Origin: Chloroflexota bacterium
GTDB lineage: Bacteria; Chloroflexota; Anaerolineae; Promineifilales; Promineifilaceae
Assembly: GCA_024638855.1 (NCBI GenBank)
Contig: JAHEJP010000011.1
Coordinates: forward strand, 1 to 32,984
DNA: 32,984 bases
Reading direction: 5' to 3'
The first letter of the stretch is position 1, and the number at the start of each line of letters is the position of its first letter. This document shows, in pieces, positions 32,570-32,984 of this stretch. A model generated the notes under the pieces. It searched no databases. It was not told the DNA's origin and was given only the letters and a program-made list of their open reading frames with translations. The position numbers and the translations under genes were made by a program.

Positions 32570-32984
32570 TTATAATTGGATTGGCAACAAGGTTGAATCC
32601 TCACTTGATAAATTGAGTGTTGGCTTTTTGGACTGATATGTATAAGCAATTAGTCCAGCAACGAGATTCACCAAGAAATTATTAATACTGCGATGTTGTG
32701 TATGAGCAACCTCAGAGATGTTCTCTGACTGGTCATTAATGCTTTCGATGATGACACGCTTGCGAAGAAGAATCTTATTTATCAAGGGCGGGGGCAGAAG
32801 AAGGTACTCAACTCACCCTGGTCGTTGATGATGGTTTGCATCTTGAAACCGTAGAACTAATCCATTGAACTTTTGCCCCGGGTGGCCAGACCATCAAACA
32901 CTTTGTTACGAAAAATGTGTCTGTTGTGGCAGACAGCCAAGGGCATCGAGTCAACGAAAACAATGCCTGTCGCCTAACCGCCAT
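32570..32984 (-). pseudogene. IS982-family transposase remnant, cut by window edge
   Basis: Leftward translation from the window edge reads GIVFVDSMPLAVCHNRHI (first catalytic Asp), VFDGLATRGKSSMD, then TAG, then FYGFKMQTIINDQGELSTFF. After an internal deletion of roughly 60 codons near 32780-32797 it resumes as INKILLRKRVIIESINDQ (last catalytic Glu region), HTQHRSINNFLVNLVAGLIAY and ends at 32570. This order is typical of IS982 transposases. The in-frame stop and the deletion make it inactive. Confidence 0.8.

Overview
The window looks like a chromosomal segment from a Chloroflexota bacterium (Anaerolineae/Caldilineae type). This is inferred from gene style: a sugar-binding lipoprotein with a LAAC lipobox followed by a Gly/Glu/Pro-rich linker, ABC sugar permeases without their own ATPase, GatZ-, LacD- and GH4-type sugar genes together, and a ParB/universal-stress fusion. 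No rRNA, tRNA or CRISPR array was seen.

Layout. Positions 1-1142 hold a leftward ParB-like/UspA-like gene cut by the window edge. Positions 1362-4216 hold three rightward genes: an M3B oligoendopeptidase, a dodecin and a dimethylargininase. Positions 4270-5612 are debris: a decayed IS630-type transposase and a 41-codon N-terminal stump of a GNAT acetyltransferase. From 29882 down to 5710 there are 23 consecutive leftward genes, mostly overlapping or separated by fewer than 65 nt. The exceptions are gaps of about 125 nt on either side of the solute-binding protein gene. Beyond the start of this run lie a frameshifted aminoglycoside 3-N-acetyltransferase-like pseudogene, a tail-fibre-like fragment in opposite orientation, a YjjG-like HAD phosphatase, and an IS982-type transposase remnant at the right edge.

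The 23-gene run reads as one large carbohydrate-catabolic locus. Order of transcription: TIM-barrel sugar isomerase/epimerase, DHDPS-family aldolase, DeoR repressor, amidohydrolase/lactonase, double-SIS sugar isomerase, ABC sugar-binding protein and two permeases, Gfo/Idh dehydrogenase, luciferase-like flavin monooxygenase, second Gfo/Idh dehydrogenase, three-subunit molybdenum hydroxylase, MFS transporter, SDR, PfkB kinase, aldo/keto reductase, GH4 alpha-galactosidase-like glycosidase, LacD-type tagatose-bisphosphate aldolase, second PfkB kinase, GatZ/KbaZ-like protein and a beta-phosphoglucomutase-like HAD phosphatase. A good sigma-70-type promoter (TTGACA, 17 nt, TACGAT) lies upstream of the first gene and is surrounded by TGCA-containing inverted repeats that could be repressor sites.

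Two metabolic branches can be inferred. One is a phosphorylating tagatose branch: glycosidase, isomerase, kinase, GatZ and LacD. The other is an oxidative branch: sugar dehydrogenases, lactonase, keto-deoxy-sugar aldolase and kinase, with a molybdenum enzyme that might oxidise an aldehyde or aldose. The real substrate cannot be read from the sequence. The combination of a molybdenum hydroxylase and a flavin monooxygenase inside a galactose/tagatose-like operon is the most unusual feature of the window.
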